Shown: positions 27,011 to 34,650 of the stretch, piece by piece
Position numbering within the stretch: the first letter of the stretch is position 1
How the letters are laid out: each line of letters begins with the position of its first letter
Source: Bryobacteraceae bacterium
GTDB lineage: Bacteria > Acidobacteriota > Terriglobia > Bryobacterales > Bryobacteraceae
Assembly: GCA_029975915.1 (NCBI GenBank)
Contig: JARKOC010000061.1
Location: forward strand, 1-39,242
Direction: 5' to 3'
DNA: 39,242 bases
Position numbers and translations under genes: made by a program
The notes under the pieces: generated by a model
Told to the model about the DNA's origin: nothing
The model's database searches: none
The model's input: the letters and a program-made list of their open reading frames with translations, nothing else

Positions 27011-28490
27011 CGCGGACTCCCGCCTGAAGGTAGCCGAGAGAATCCAGTATCTCCGCGGCCTCTTCGCGATCGTCAAAGTGAACCGATCCCGACGGCAGAA
27101 TCTGATAGTTCTCGTGTCCCTTGCCTGCAAGGATCACAACGTCGCCCGGACGCGCCTGGGCAATGGCTCTGCGGATGGCTTCACGCCGGTCCGGCTGGAC
27201 TTCAAATGGCGTGTCGCATTTCTGCACGCCCACCAGGATGTCGTTGATGATCAGCAGCGGGTCCTCGCTGCGCGGATTGTCGCTCGTGACGACTACATAA
27301 TCGCTCAACTCCGCCGCCGCCTTGCCCATCAGCGGACGCTTGGTCCGGTCCCGGTCGCCGCCGCATCCGAACAGCGTGATGACCCGGGATTTCGTCAGCC
27401 GCCGCGCCGTCTGGATGACATTGCGCAGCGCATCGTCGGTGTGCGCGTAATCCACCACGGTCAGGAACGGCTGGCCCCTGTCAACCCGCTCGAACCTGCC
27501 CGGCGCTCCGGAACAGCGGCCTAACGCCGCCGCAGCCTGCCCAGGCTCAATCCCGAGCGCAATCAGCCCGGCAAATGACGCCAGCAGGTTGTAGACGTTC
27601 ATCACGCCCGCCAGCCTCGATGACACCGTCAGACTCAGCCCCTGATACTCGATCACGAACCGCAGGCCATCGATACCCGTTGTAACGTCAACCGCCCGGA
27701 TCGATGCGCCCTTGTCTAGCCCATAGCTGAAGACGATGGTCCCCTCCGCGATTGCGATGCGCTTCCCCGATTCATCGTCGGTGTTGATCGCCGCGAACTT
27801 CGGAGGCTCCCCGCCGGCGCCTTGAAACAGCATCTGCTTTGCGGCGAAGTACCTCTCCATGGTCTGGTGAAAATCCAGGTGGTCCCGCGTAAAGTTCGTG
27901 AATATCGCTGTGTGGAAGTCGAATCCGTGCACTCGGCCGAGTTCCAGCGCGTGCGAACTCACTTCGAGCGTGCATTCCGTGCCCCCGCCCGCGGCCACTT
28001 CTGCGAACATCCGTGCCAGGTCCAGTGATTCAGGTGTCGTGTTCACGGCCGGCCTGACGTTGTCCAGCACGCGAAACTCCACGGTGCCAATCATCCCGGT
28101 TTTGCGTCCGAGCGCTCTCAAACACTGGTCGATCAGGTAGGCCGTCGTCGTTTTGCCGTTTGTTCCCGTGATTCCGGTCAGGCGGATTTTCCCGTCTGGA
28201 CTGTCGAAGAACCGCCGAGCCATCTCGGCCAGAGCCCGCCGGCCATGCGGAACTTGGATCCACGGGGCGCCGAACCCCGCTGGCGCCGGCGATTGGCTCA
28301 CCACCGCGATGGCGCCTTTCTCAACCGCCTGCGCCGCAAATGCCCGGCCATCCTGCCGGCTGCCCGGGAATGCGAAGAAGACGAAGCCCGGCGCCACACG
28401 GCGTGAATCGTATTCGATCCCTGCAACCGGCAGTCTCGCTGCGGCATCCTCCAGCGGCACGGTTCCCAGCAACTCGCCGAGCGTCTTCAC
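27000..28490 (-). CDS. murE: UDP-N-acetylmuramoyl-L-alanyl-D-glutamate--2,6-diaminopimelate ligase
   Basis: MurE adds the third residue of the stem peptide. The protein (496 residues) has the ATP loop GITGTNGKTTTAYLID, TPESLDLARMF, SSHALELGRVHGFDF and TNFTRDHLDFHQTM. The substrate motif DNPRSEDP is the one known to select meso-diaminopimelate rather than lysine, so the cell wall is predicted to be DAP type. The GTG at 28490 overlaps the ftsI stop in GTGA. The upstream in-frame extension to 28673 lies inside ftsI and is not coding. Confidence 0.95.
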   Translation of the reverse strand: MKTLGELLGTVPLEDAAARLPVAGIEYDSRRVAPGFVFFAFPGSRQDGRAFAAQAVEKGAIAVVSQSPAPAGFGAPWIQVPHGRRALAEMARRFFDSPDGKIRLTGITGTNGKTTTAYLIDQCLRALGRKTGMIGTVEFRVLDNVRPAVNTTPESLDLARMFAEVAAGGGTECTLEVSSHALELGRVHGFDFHTAIFTNFTRDHLDFHQTMERYFAAKQMLFQGAGGEPPKFAAINTDDESGKRIAIAEGTIVFSYGLDKGASIRAVDVTTGIDGLRFVIEYQGLSLTVSSRLAGVMNVYNLLASFAGLIALGIEPGQAAAALGRCSGAPGRFERVDRGQPFLTVVDYAHTDDALRNVIQTARRLTKSRVITLFGCGGDRDRTKRPLMGKAAAELSDYVVVTSDNPRSEDPLLIINDILVGVQKCDTPFEVQPDRREAIRRAIAQARPGDVVILAGKGHENYQILPSGSVHFDDREEAAEILDSLGYLQAGVRDED

Positions 28491-30565
28491 TTCTTTGCGA
28501 ACTCCACTCTGACCCTGCTTCGAGCCGGCAACACGCCACCCGGCGAAGGAGTCTGTCTGTGGGCCTTCCCGGTCCCAATCACTTCCACCTCGATCCCAAG
28601 CTCGGCCGACCGCCTCAGCACGGCCACCAGCGGCATTCCCCGGAAGTCCGGCACCTGCGGGCCGGCTAGCCAAGGCGACGCTTGCTCGGCTTGCTCCGCT
28701 TCGGCGGTTTGCCCGGCATGCGTTTGCGGCAACGCTTCCACGCTCGATGGCTCACTGGACGCCAGAGCCGAGGGCGGCGCTGGTTCGCTCGTCTCTGGCA
28801 CATCCATCGGAACCTGAAGGATCCGCAACGCCGCCGATGCCACCTTGGCAAAGATCGGCGCCGCCACCGTTCCGCCTTGCTTCGGCGTTCCGTTCAACGT
28901 GACGACAACCACTACTTTCGGGTTCGCCACCGGCGCGAATCCGATGAACGAGGAGTTGTGGCGGTTCACCCAGCCTTGTCCCTTGACAAAGATCTCCGCC
29001 GATCCTGTCTTGCCCCCTGTGCTCCACCCGCCCACCTTTGCCCTCCTGCCCGTGCCTTCAAGCACCACCTGCTGCATCACCTTCCGCATCAGAATCGCCG
29101 TTTCGCCCTTGATCACCCTGCGCGGCGCGACGATCGCGACAGGCATCTCCTCCACCGCGCCGTCAGGACGCACCCTGTGCTTTCTGGCCACAACGTGTGG
29201 ATTGACCAGAAACCCCCCATTGGCCACTACGGCAGTCGCGCGCGCCAATTGAATCGCCGTCGCCGTGATCTCGTGGCCAAACGCGATGTACTCGTGCGAA
29301 CTCGGATCCCAGCACCAGTTGTCTCTAGGTCCGGTACATTTCTGACGCCTCAGCATGCCCATGTCCTCGCCGGGCAGTTCGATCCCGGTCTTGCGGCCCA
29401 TGCCGAACTTCTGCAAATACTCCCATAACGTTTCTGGCCCGAGCGACCCGGCGATCTTCGCCACGCCGATGTTGGACGACTTCACCAGAATCATCGGCAC
29501 GGGCATCACCCCATAGCCGTGGTGAAGGTCCGTGATCGGCTTCCGTCCCGGACGGGGATACCGCCCGTTTTCGCAGTTGATTGTGGATTCAGGGGTATAA
29601 CGGCCAGTATCGAACGCCATCGCCACAGTGATCATCTTCATCACCGAACCGGGCTCGCTCGAAGCTTGCACTGCCGTATTGCGGCGGCGGCTGAGCGCCT
29701 TGCGGTGCGCCTCGCCTTCCGCTGGCACGGCTTCCGTCGGATCAAAAGTAGGCGTGTTGGCCATTGCGAGCACGGCGCCGTCCTCAGGACGCATCACCAC
29801 GATGGAAGCCGTTTCAGCTCCCGCCTCTCCCGCGCCTTGCTCAAGCGCCCGCTCGGCTTCGAATTGGATCGCCCTGTCAAGTGTCAGCGTGAGGTTCACT
29901 CCCTCCTCGGCCGGTTTCTCGACCTTGCTCAGGTAGGGAGTCTGCAACGAGTCGGTCAGCACCCGCATCGTGCCCCGCCTGCCCCTCAGCTCCTTATTGA
30001 GCCTCAGCTCAATTCCGGCGTTCCCTTCCCCGTCCCTGTCCACGCTGCCGATCACGTGCGCCGCCAGTTCCCGGTTCGGATACTCACGACGGCTGTCCGG
30101 CGCGATCTCGATGAATGGAAATGGGAGGCGCTCCAGCCGCGCCACTTCCTCATCGCTCACATGGCGCTTGAGCACAAGGTAGGAACGGCCCGGCGTTCCC
30201 ATAGGACGGCGCTTCCGCTCTTCCACCACCGCCATGATCTCCTTCTTCGGGATGCCCAGGATCGGCGACACCGCTCCGGCGAAGAACTCGACTTCCACCA
30301 CCCGCTGCGGATTGATCACCACTGACCGCGTCTGAATGCTCAGAGCCAGTGGATGGCGGCCCGTCCGGTCCAGAATCTCACCGCGTGTGGCCCGCACTGG
30401 GATGACATGTTCGTGCTGCCCTCGGGCTAGCTCGACATAATTGTCGTGCCGCACAACCTGTAGCTGAATCAGCCGTAGGACGATCACCGCTGCCCACAAA
30501 AAAGCCAGCCGGGCGACCCATAGCGCCCGGCGCTCCAGAGCATTTTTCTCCGCTCGGACTGCCAT
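28487..30565 (-). CDS. ftsI: Peptidoglycan D,D-transpeptidase FtsI (PBP3-like) with C-terminal PASTA domain
   Basis: FtsI cross-links septal peptidoglycan and is a beta-lactam target. The 692-residue protein has a short cytoplasmic start, one membrane helix (about 17-36) and a pedestal beginning RGEILDRTGRHPLA. The transpeptidase motifs are S307-V-M-K310, S363-S-N365 and K519-T-G521. A Pro/Ser/Glu-rich linker (588-637) leads to one PASTA domain (about 638-692, VPDFRGMPLVAVLRRSAELG). E. coli FtsI has no PASTA; such tails are known in other phyla and in Spo/Pbp2x-type proteins. GGAG precedes the ATG, 66 bases after ftsL. Confidence 0.95.
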   Translation of the reverse strand: MAVRAEKNALERRALWVARLAFLWAAVIVLRLIQLQVVRHDNYVELARGQHEHVIPVRATRGEILDRTGRHPLALSIQTRSVVINPQRVVEVEFFAGAVSPILGIPKKEIMAVVEERKRRPMGTPGRSYLVLKRHVSDEEVARLERLPFPFIEIAPDSRREYPNRELAAHVIGSVDRDGEGNAGIELRLNKELRGRRGTMRVLTDSLQTPYLSKVEKPAEEGVNLTLTLDRAIQFEAERALEQGAGEAGAETASIVVMRPEDGAVLAMANTPTFDPTEAVPAEGEAHRKALSRRRNTAVQASSEPGSVMKMITVAMAFDTGRYTPESTINCENGRYPRPGRKPITDLHHGYGVMPVPMILVKSSNIGVAKIAGSLGPETLWEYLQKFGMGRKTGIELPGEDMGMLRRQKCTGPRDNWCWDPSSHEYIAFGHEITATAIQLARATAVVANGGFLVNPHVVARKHRVRPDGAVEEMPVAIVAPRRVIKGETAILMRKVMQQVVLEGTGRRAKVGGWSTGGKTGSAEIFVKGQGWVNRHNSSFIGFAPVANPKVVVVVTLNGTPKQGGTVAAPIFAKVASAALRILQVPMDVPETSEPAPPSALASSEPSSVEALPQTHAGQTAEAEQAEQASPWLAGPQVPDFRGMPLVAVLRRSAELGIEVEVIGTGKAHRQTPSPGGVLPARSRVRVEFAKK

Positions 30566-30631
30566 CTCAGTCTCCGCCTCGCCAGATCGGATCGTTCTCC
30601 CGCCTGTCCCGGCGGCCGCCCCGAACCGTTC

Positions 30632-31096
30632 CTACTTTGTCTGCTGGCCCAACTTGGCCACGGTCACCCCGCCCGGCGCCGCATACAGCACCGCATTCGC
30701 CGCCGGCGCGATGAACTCGTTTCCTGCCCACTGCTCCACCTGTGCCGGGCTCTCCAGCCTCGCGCGCTCGGCGCGTTTCTGCCGCAAGGTGTTCAACAGT
30801 TCTACCCTCTCCTGCTTCAATTCCTCGATCTTGTGGCCGACCACCATCGAATACGTGCCAGGCAGCAACAGCGCGATCACCATCACACTCGCCGCCAGCA
30901 CCCCGCCCGCCATCCCCACGCTGGCTAGCGTCTCCTTGCTGTCGGCCACTCTCGCCACGCCGGCGTGGTCGATCTCCTTCACGTAAAGCAGTATGTCCTC
31001 GCGGGGCAGCGCCCGTAACCTGAAGTCGGACTTCTCTCGCCGCGCAGGCGCCTTCGATGCGCCCAACCACTCCATTAACCCGCCCAAAGTCGCCAT
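30632..31096 (-). CDS. ftsL: FtsL-like bitopic cell division protein
   Basis: FtsL is a small coiled-coil membrane protein of the FtsQLB complex, recognised mainly by position and shape. This 154-residue protein lies between rsmH and ftsI. It has a cytoplasmic N-terminus of about 60 residues, one membrane helix (GMAGGVLAASVMVIALLLPG), then a heptad-rich coiled coil (HKIEELKQERVELLNTLRQK). The coiled coil is followed by a segment resembling the FtsL tail (SPAQVEQWAGNEFIAP). GGAGG lies 7 bases before the ATG. Sequence identity to model FtsL is low, so the name rests on context. Confidence 0.82.
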   Translation of the reverse strand: MATLGGLMEWLGASKAPARREKSDFRLRALPREDILLYVKEIDHAGVARVADSKETLASVGMAGGVLAASVMVIALLLPGTYSMVVGHKIEELKQERVELLNTLRQKRAERARLESPAQVEQWAGNEFIAPAANAVLYAAPGGVTVAKLGQQTK

Positions 31097-31139
31097 CGCC
31101 GTTCCTCCATTCGCCTCTGCTCAACCTGCCTCAATTCCT

Positions 31140-32024
31140 CTAGTCCGTAATGTCCTTCCCGCCCATCTCCAGCGCTCTCAGCACCGCGCTCCTGCTCGGC
31201 GGGTTGCGTCTAATCTCGTCTGCACCTGGCCTGACCACATGCTTGGTCAATATCGTTGCCCTCCCGGCGCGCGCCAGCGCCTGAAAAGCGTGTTTCACCT
31301 TCCGGTCGTCCAGCGACTGGAATGCGATCACCACCCACCTTCCGCCCGGTCTGATCCACTCCGGGGCTTGCTCCAACAGTGCTTCCAGTTCCCCTTCCTC
31401 GTCGTTCACCACCATCCGCAACGCCTGAAAGACCCGCGTCGCCGGATGTAGCTTTCCGGTTCTGGGCGCGGCCGATGCGATTAGCTCGGCATACTCCGCC
31501 GCGTCTCGTATGGGACGCGCCCTCACCGTGGCTCTGGCTAGTCTTCGCGCGTACCTCCTCTCTTCGCCATACCGGAAGAACCAGTCGGCGAGATCTTTTT
31601 CCGATGCCCTGTTCACCAGATCGCCCGCAGTCAACTCCTGCCCGCGATCCATCCGCATGTCCAGCGGCCCGGGATGCTGAAAACTGAAACCCCTGCCCTC
31701 CGAGGCCAACTGGTACTTCGAAACGCCCAGGTCGGTCAGTATCCCGTCCACCTTGTCCACGCCCAACTCCCCGAGCGTCTCCGAGAGTTGTGAAAACCTG
31801 CTCTGCCGGAACGTGATCCGCTCCGCGCAGTCCAACGTGTTCGCCCTTGCCTTCTCCAGCGACTCTGCGTCCCGGTCCAGCGAAATCACCCGCCCCAACT
31901 TCAACCGGCGCGCCAGCATCCCCGTGTGCCCGCCAAGCCCGGCCGTCGTGTCTACATACACGCCCCCCTCCGTCAGCCGCAGATACGCGGCCGACTCCTC
32001 GGCCATGACCGGAACGTGCTCCAT
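31140..32024 (-). CDS. rsmH: 16S rRNA (cytosine(1402)-N(4))-methyltransferase
   Basis: RsmH (MraW) methylates C1402 of 16S rRNA using S-adenosylmethionine. The 294 residues include the start EHVPVMAEE, the SAM loop VDTTAGLGGHTGMLA, DGILTDLGVSKYQLASEGRGFSF, LDMRMDR, ATRVFQALRMVVNDE and the C-terminal NPPSRSAVLRALE. The usual FHSLEDR motif near the active site reads FQSLDDR here, which is a conserved-His change worth noting. The ATG is 3 bases past the mraZ stop; the SD is weak. Confidence 0.96.
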   Translation of the reverse strand: MEHVPVMAEESAAYLRLTEGGVYVDTTAGLGGHTGMLARRLKLGRVISLDRDAESLEKARANTLDCAERITFRQSRFSQLSETLGELGVDKVDGILTDLGVSKYQLASEGRGFSFQHPGPLDMRMDRGQELTAGDLVNRASEKDLADWFFRYGEERRYARRLARATVRARPIRDAAEYAELIASAAPRTGKLHPATRVFQALRMVVNDEEGELEALLEQAPEWIRPGGRWVVIAFQSLDDRKVKHAFQALARAGRATILTKHVVRPGADEIRRNPPSRSAVLRALEMGGKDITD

Positions 32025-32027
32025 ACA

Positions 32028-32510
32028 TCACACCAGCCCCAACTTCTCGGCCGCCGCTCGAAGCGCATCCTGGTTGGCGTCGTTGCGCGCCTCCATCTGC
32101 GCCCACTGCTGCTCGGTGTACATCCAGATCTCTTCGCCGTGAAACCGCATCTGTAGCGTTGTTCCGTTCGCCAGGTTCAGCTTCGCCGCGTCACGCACCT
32201 TCTGCGGCAACGTCGCCCGCCCCTGGCTGTCCGGCGTCATGTCCTGTCCAAATCGGTCCCCGTCCTCCCACACCGCCTTCTGCACCGCCGCATCGACGGC
32301 TAGCTTATTTAGCGCTTGTTCCCAGCTATCGCTGGTGTATCCTCGAATCAGGCCAAAAACCACCGTGACGAAAATTGTCTTGTCTTCCAGACTCTCGAAG
32401 TACTCCTTGTACGCTGCCGGGAACTTGAACCTGCCCGTCGAGTCCACTGTGACTGCGTATGAGCCCCGCGGAGGACGTTTCGAACCGGTTTTGGCAACGG
32501 CTTGGGACAT
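32028..32510 (-). CDS. mraZ: Transcriptional regulator MraZ
   Basis: MraZ is a DNA-binding protein with two AbrB-like repeats that represses its own dcw operon in E. coli. The protein (160 residues, usual about 150) has both repeats: YAVTVDSTGRFKFPAAYKEYF and MTPDSQGRATLPQKVRDAAKL. The first diverges from the common LDxKGRxxxP pattern. It is the first gene of the cluster, with a promoter about 50 bases upstream. Tandem MraZ boxes could not be identified with certainty in the leader. Confidence 0.93.
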   Translation of the reverse strand: MSQAVAKTGSKRPPRGSYAVTVDSTGRFKFPAAYKEYFESLEDKTIFVTVVFGLIRGYTSDSWEQALNKLAVDAAVQKAVWEDGDRFGQDMTPDSQGRATLPQKVRDAAKLNLANGTTLQMRFHGEEIWMYTEQQWAQMEARNDANQDALRAAAEKLGLV

Positions 32511-32556
32511 GATGGCCTAGAACGGACCAATTCGGGCTGCTTCGGCCCTCGAATGC

Positions 32557-32585
32557 AGGTTACACGACTCCTTCGGCCGCCGCAA
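32557..32585 (-). promoter_or_regulatory. Promoter of the dcw cluster (upstream of mraZ)
   Basis: On the minus strand TTGCGG (32585-32580) and TAACCT (32562-32557) are separated by 17 bases, a good match to a housekeeping sigma promoter. Transcription would start near 32550, about 40 bases before the mraZ ATG. Two A/G-rich repeats (GGAGAAACGAAAAA and GGAGAGAAAAA) lie just upstream at about 32590-32620 and could be an UP element or regulator sites. Confidence 0.55.
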
Positions 32586-32814
32586 GGGTTTTTCTCTCCG
32601 AGTTTTTCGTTTCTCCTTTTGTTCGCTAGAGTTGCACACCGACTGTCATGGGGCGGACGTCCGCGGCCGGTACCCTTGGCCGGCAATTCCGCACAGACTC
32701 CCCCCGCTCCTAGTGCTGGCTCCACGCCATGTGTGTACACATAGAGCGGATCCATCCGCGGAGCCGCCACAGCCGCTCACCCGGCGTCCCGCGCGTGTGC
32801 CTCAGCACCACACC

Positions 32815-32823
32815 TGCTACTCT
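32815..32823 (+). promoter_or_regulatory. Extended -10 element of ppa (possible leaderless start)
   Basis: TGC followed by TACTCT forms an extended -10 promoter element. The GTG start codon of ppa lies at 32831, 8 bases after the hexamer, exactly where transcription would begin. No SD and no good -35 are seen. Confidence 0.45.
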
Positions 32824-32830
32824 GTTCTGA

Positions 32831-33388
32831 GTGAGCTCTACCAAGCTGTACGATTTGGATCCCGGACCCGACTCCCCCGAACTCGTCCGCATGATCGTCG
32901 AAATCCCCAAAGGGTCTGTCAATAAGTATGAGTACGACGGTAAACTCGGCCTTTTCCGCCTTGACCGCTCGCTCTACTCCCCCGTCCACTACCCCGGCGA
33001 CTATGGCTTCATCCCCGGCACTCTCGCCGAGGACGGCGACCCCCTCGACGTCCTCACCCTCGTCTCCGAGGCCAGTTTCACCGGTTGTCTCATCGAAGTC
33101 CGCCCCATCGGTCTCCTGAACATGGTTGATCGCGAGGAGGCGGATCAGAAGATCATCGCCGTCCCCTCTTGTGATCCCCGCTACGACCAGATCCACACCA
33201 TGGACCAGGTCTTCGCCCACGTTCGCCGCGAACTGGAGCATTTCTTCTCCATATATAAAGAGTTGGAGGGCAAGGTCACCGCCTCCCAGGGCTGGGGCGG
33301 CCCCCGCGAAGCCCGCCGCACCATCCTCGAATCCCGCGACCGTTACCTCGCCGCCAAATCAGCCCAGGATTCTCCCGAACCGCAGTAG
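32831..33388 (+). CDS. ppa: Inorganic pyrophosphatase (family I)
   Basis: The soluble enzyme hydrolyses pyrophosphate and so drives biosynthetic reactions. The 185 residues carry the family I metal and phosphate sites: EIPKGSVNKYEYD, YPGDYGFIPGTLAEDGDPLDVL (three active Asp) and the later DPRYDQIHTMDQV with ELEHFFSIYKELEG. The GTG at 32831 is chosen because the N-terminal YDLDPGPDSPELV matches family members and no other early start is in frame before residue 21. There is no SD; an extended -10 sits right before the codon, suggesting a leaderless mRNA. Confidence 0.95.
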   Translation: MSSTKLYDLDPGPDSPELVRMIVEIPKGSVNKYEYDGKLGLFRLDRSLYSPVHYPGDYGFIPGTLAEDGDPLDVLTLVSEASFTGCLIEVRPIGLLNMVDREEADQKIIAVPSCDPRYDQIHTMDQVFAHVRRELEHFFSIYKELEGKVTASQGWGGPREARRTILESRDRYLAAKSAQDSPEPQ

Positions 33389-33659
33389 CCGCGCGCCCCT
33401 GCGGCGCATCACGCAAATCCAAGGCAATCGTTCCTCCAACACCGCCGCTGCCCGGATCTTTGCCGCTTTTACAACAATTTCTTGGCCGGGCATTCGCCTG
33501 GTAACCCTTCAGCGCGCTATGCAGGAACGCCTTTAGCGCAACCCCAACTGGCTTGCACTATCCGCCAGCAAAGTCCCTCTGCACAGACCCTTGCACCCGG
33601 CCATCCCCGGTGATACCTTCAGATCCGGACTTCCACATCCCGAATTCGAGGCTTTTCAG

Positions 33660-34481
33660 ATGAACCGGAACACATGCTTGTTGATTCCTCTCTTTCTGGC
33701 CCTTGCCTCACTCCTCGGCTGCTCCAGTAAGCCGCCGGCCGGCGAGGCCAAAAAAACCCAGATCCCGCTGCAAAAGGTCCAGGGAACAGTTCGCGTCGTG
33801 CTCGACCCGGGTGACCAAACTCTCAACGCAGGCGGTCAAGCGCTGTACCTCTGGAAGGGCAAGCGCCTGTACCGGTTGTTTACCCGGCGCACCCTTACGC
33901 TGACCGACGGCTCCGAATACATCGTCGAGGGCGTCAATGCGCAAAAGGCCATCGACGAGATCGGCGACCCCGCCCAAGGCAAGCAAGGCTATCCGCTGCT
34001 GTCAAGCTGCGAACGCGTGGTCAAAATGGCTTGGAGCAACCTCTCGTTCGAGGAAGTCGACCTGAAGGCCGGGATTCTGCGCACCCGAGTGGCGCGATAT
34101 CCCGCCAGGACGGTGCTCTTGGTTGTAAAGGTTGAGCCTGCTCCTCCCAGGCTGACCAACAAAGCCTCGGAAACGGCGGGAAGCGAGGACGCTATTGACG
34201 ACGAGAGCGTCCCGATTGTCACAGTCGCCGCCGACAAGCAGCGCGCCTCTCTCATCGAGGGTTCGCCTGTGCAATTGGCTCCCCTGTGGGAGCCGGCCGG
34301 TGCGACGGTGTCCTGCAAGGTCATCATCGGCACGAAAGGCAAGATCGCCGAACTCGATACCGGCGCCCAGTTGTGTGAAGCATTTGACTGGGACAAGCTC
34401 CGCTATCAGCCTCTTCTCAAGGCAGGCAAGCCTGTCCGGGTAAAGACCGAAGTTGAAGTGCGCTTCGATCCGCGGAAGTAG
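33660..34481 (+). CDS. Lipoprotein with TonB-C-like tail
   Basis: The 273-residue protein has a lipoprotein signal peptide with lipobox LLGC (Cys21 would be lipidated). The middle region (about 45-190) is not recognised. It includes LDPGDQTLNAGGQALYLWKGKRLYR, a Cys in SSCERVVKMAW and a strand-rich stretch. The last about 50 residues (VSCKVIIGTKGKIAEL, then FDWDKLRYQPLLKAGKPVRVKTEVEVRF) follow the pattern of the TonB C-terminal domain found in many acidobacterial proteins, but there is no TonB membrane anchor. GAGG lies 8 bases before the ATG; an in-frame start at 33591 is unlikely. The 271 bases between ppa and this gene hold nothing I recognise. Function is unknown. Confidence 0.8.
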   Translation: MNRNTCLLIPLFLALASLLGCSSKPPAGEAKKTQIPLQKVQGTVRVVLDPGDQTLNAGGQALYLWKGKRLYRLFTRRTLTLTDGSEYIVEGVNAQKAIDEIGDPAQGKQGYPLLSSCERVVKMAWSNLSFEEVDLKAGILRTRVARYPARTVLLVVKVEPAPPRLTNKASETAGSEDAIDDESVPIVTVAADKQRASLIEGSPVQLAPLWEPAGATVSCKVIIGTKGKIAELDTGAQLCEAFDWDKLRYQPLLKAGKPVRVKTEVEVRFDPRK

Positions 34482-34650
34482 CACGGCCTCGCCACGCCCG
34501 GACGCCGGGCTTACCAGAACTCCTCGCGGCCCTGCGAGACATGCCGGACGGCTCGGGCCAATTGGCTCCTGACGGCCGATGCAGAAATCGCAATACCTGT
34601 CACCATCCCTGCCCGCCGGCCGGTCAATGTCGCCGCCTGCAGCCGCCGCC

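Larger units (their letters stand above)
32511..32830. other. Divergent intergenic region between mraZ and ppa
   Basis: The 320-base gap holds the mraZ promoter (32557-32585), a T/C-rich tract on the plus strand (about 32588-32625), a 10-bp perfect palindrome TGTGTACACA (32732-32741) and an extended -10 element for ppa (32815-32823). No open frame with family resemblance and no structured RNA was recognised. Confidence 0.5.

Noticed and set aside
30567..31124. Alternative 185-codon minus-strand frame overlapping ftsL
   Set aside because: It is Gly/Arg-rich without a membrane helix. The other frame has the SD, membrane helix and coiled coil expected of FtsL.
34496..34510. GCCCGG/CCGGGC hairpin after the lipoprotein gene as a terminator
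   Set aside because: A 6-bp stem with a 3-base loop and only two T residues after it is too weak to call.
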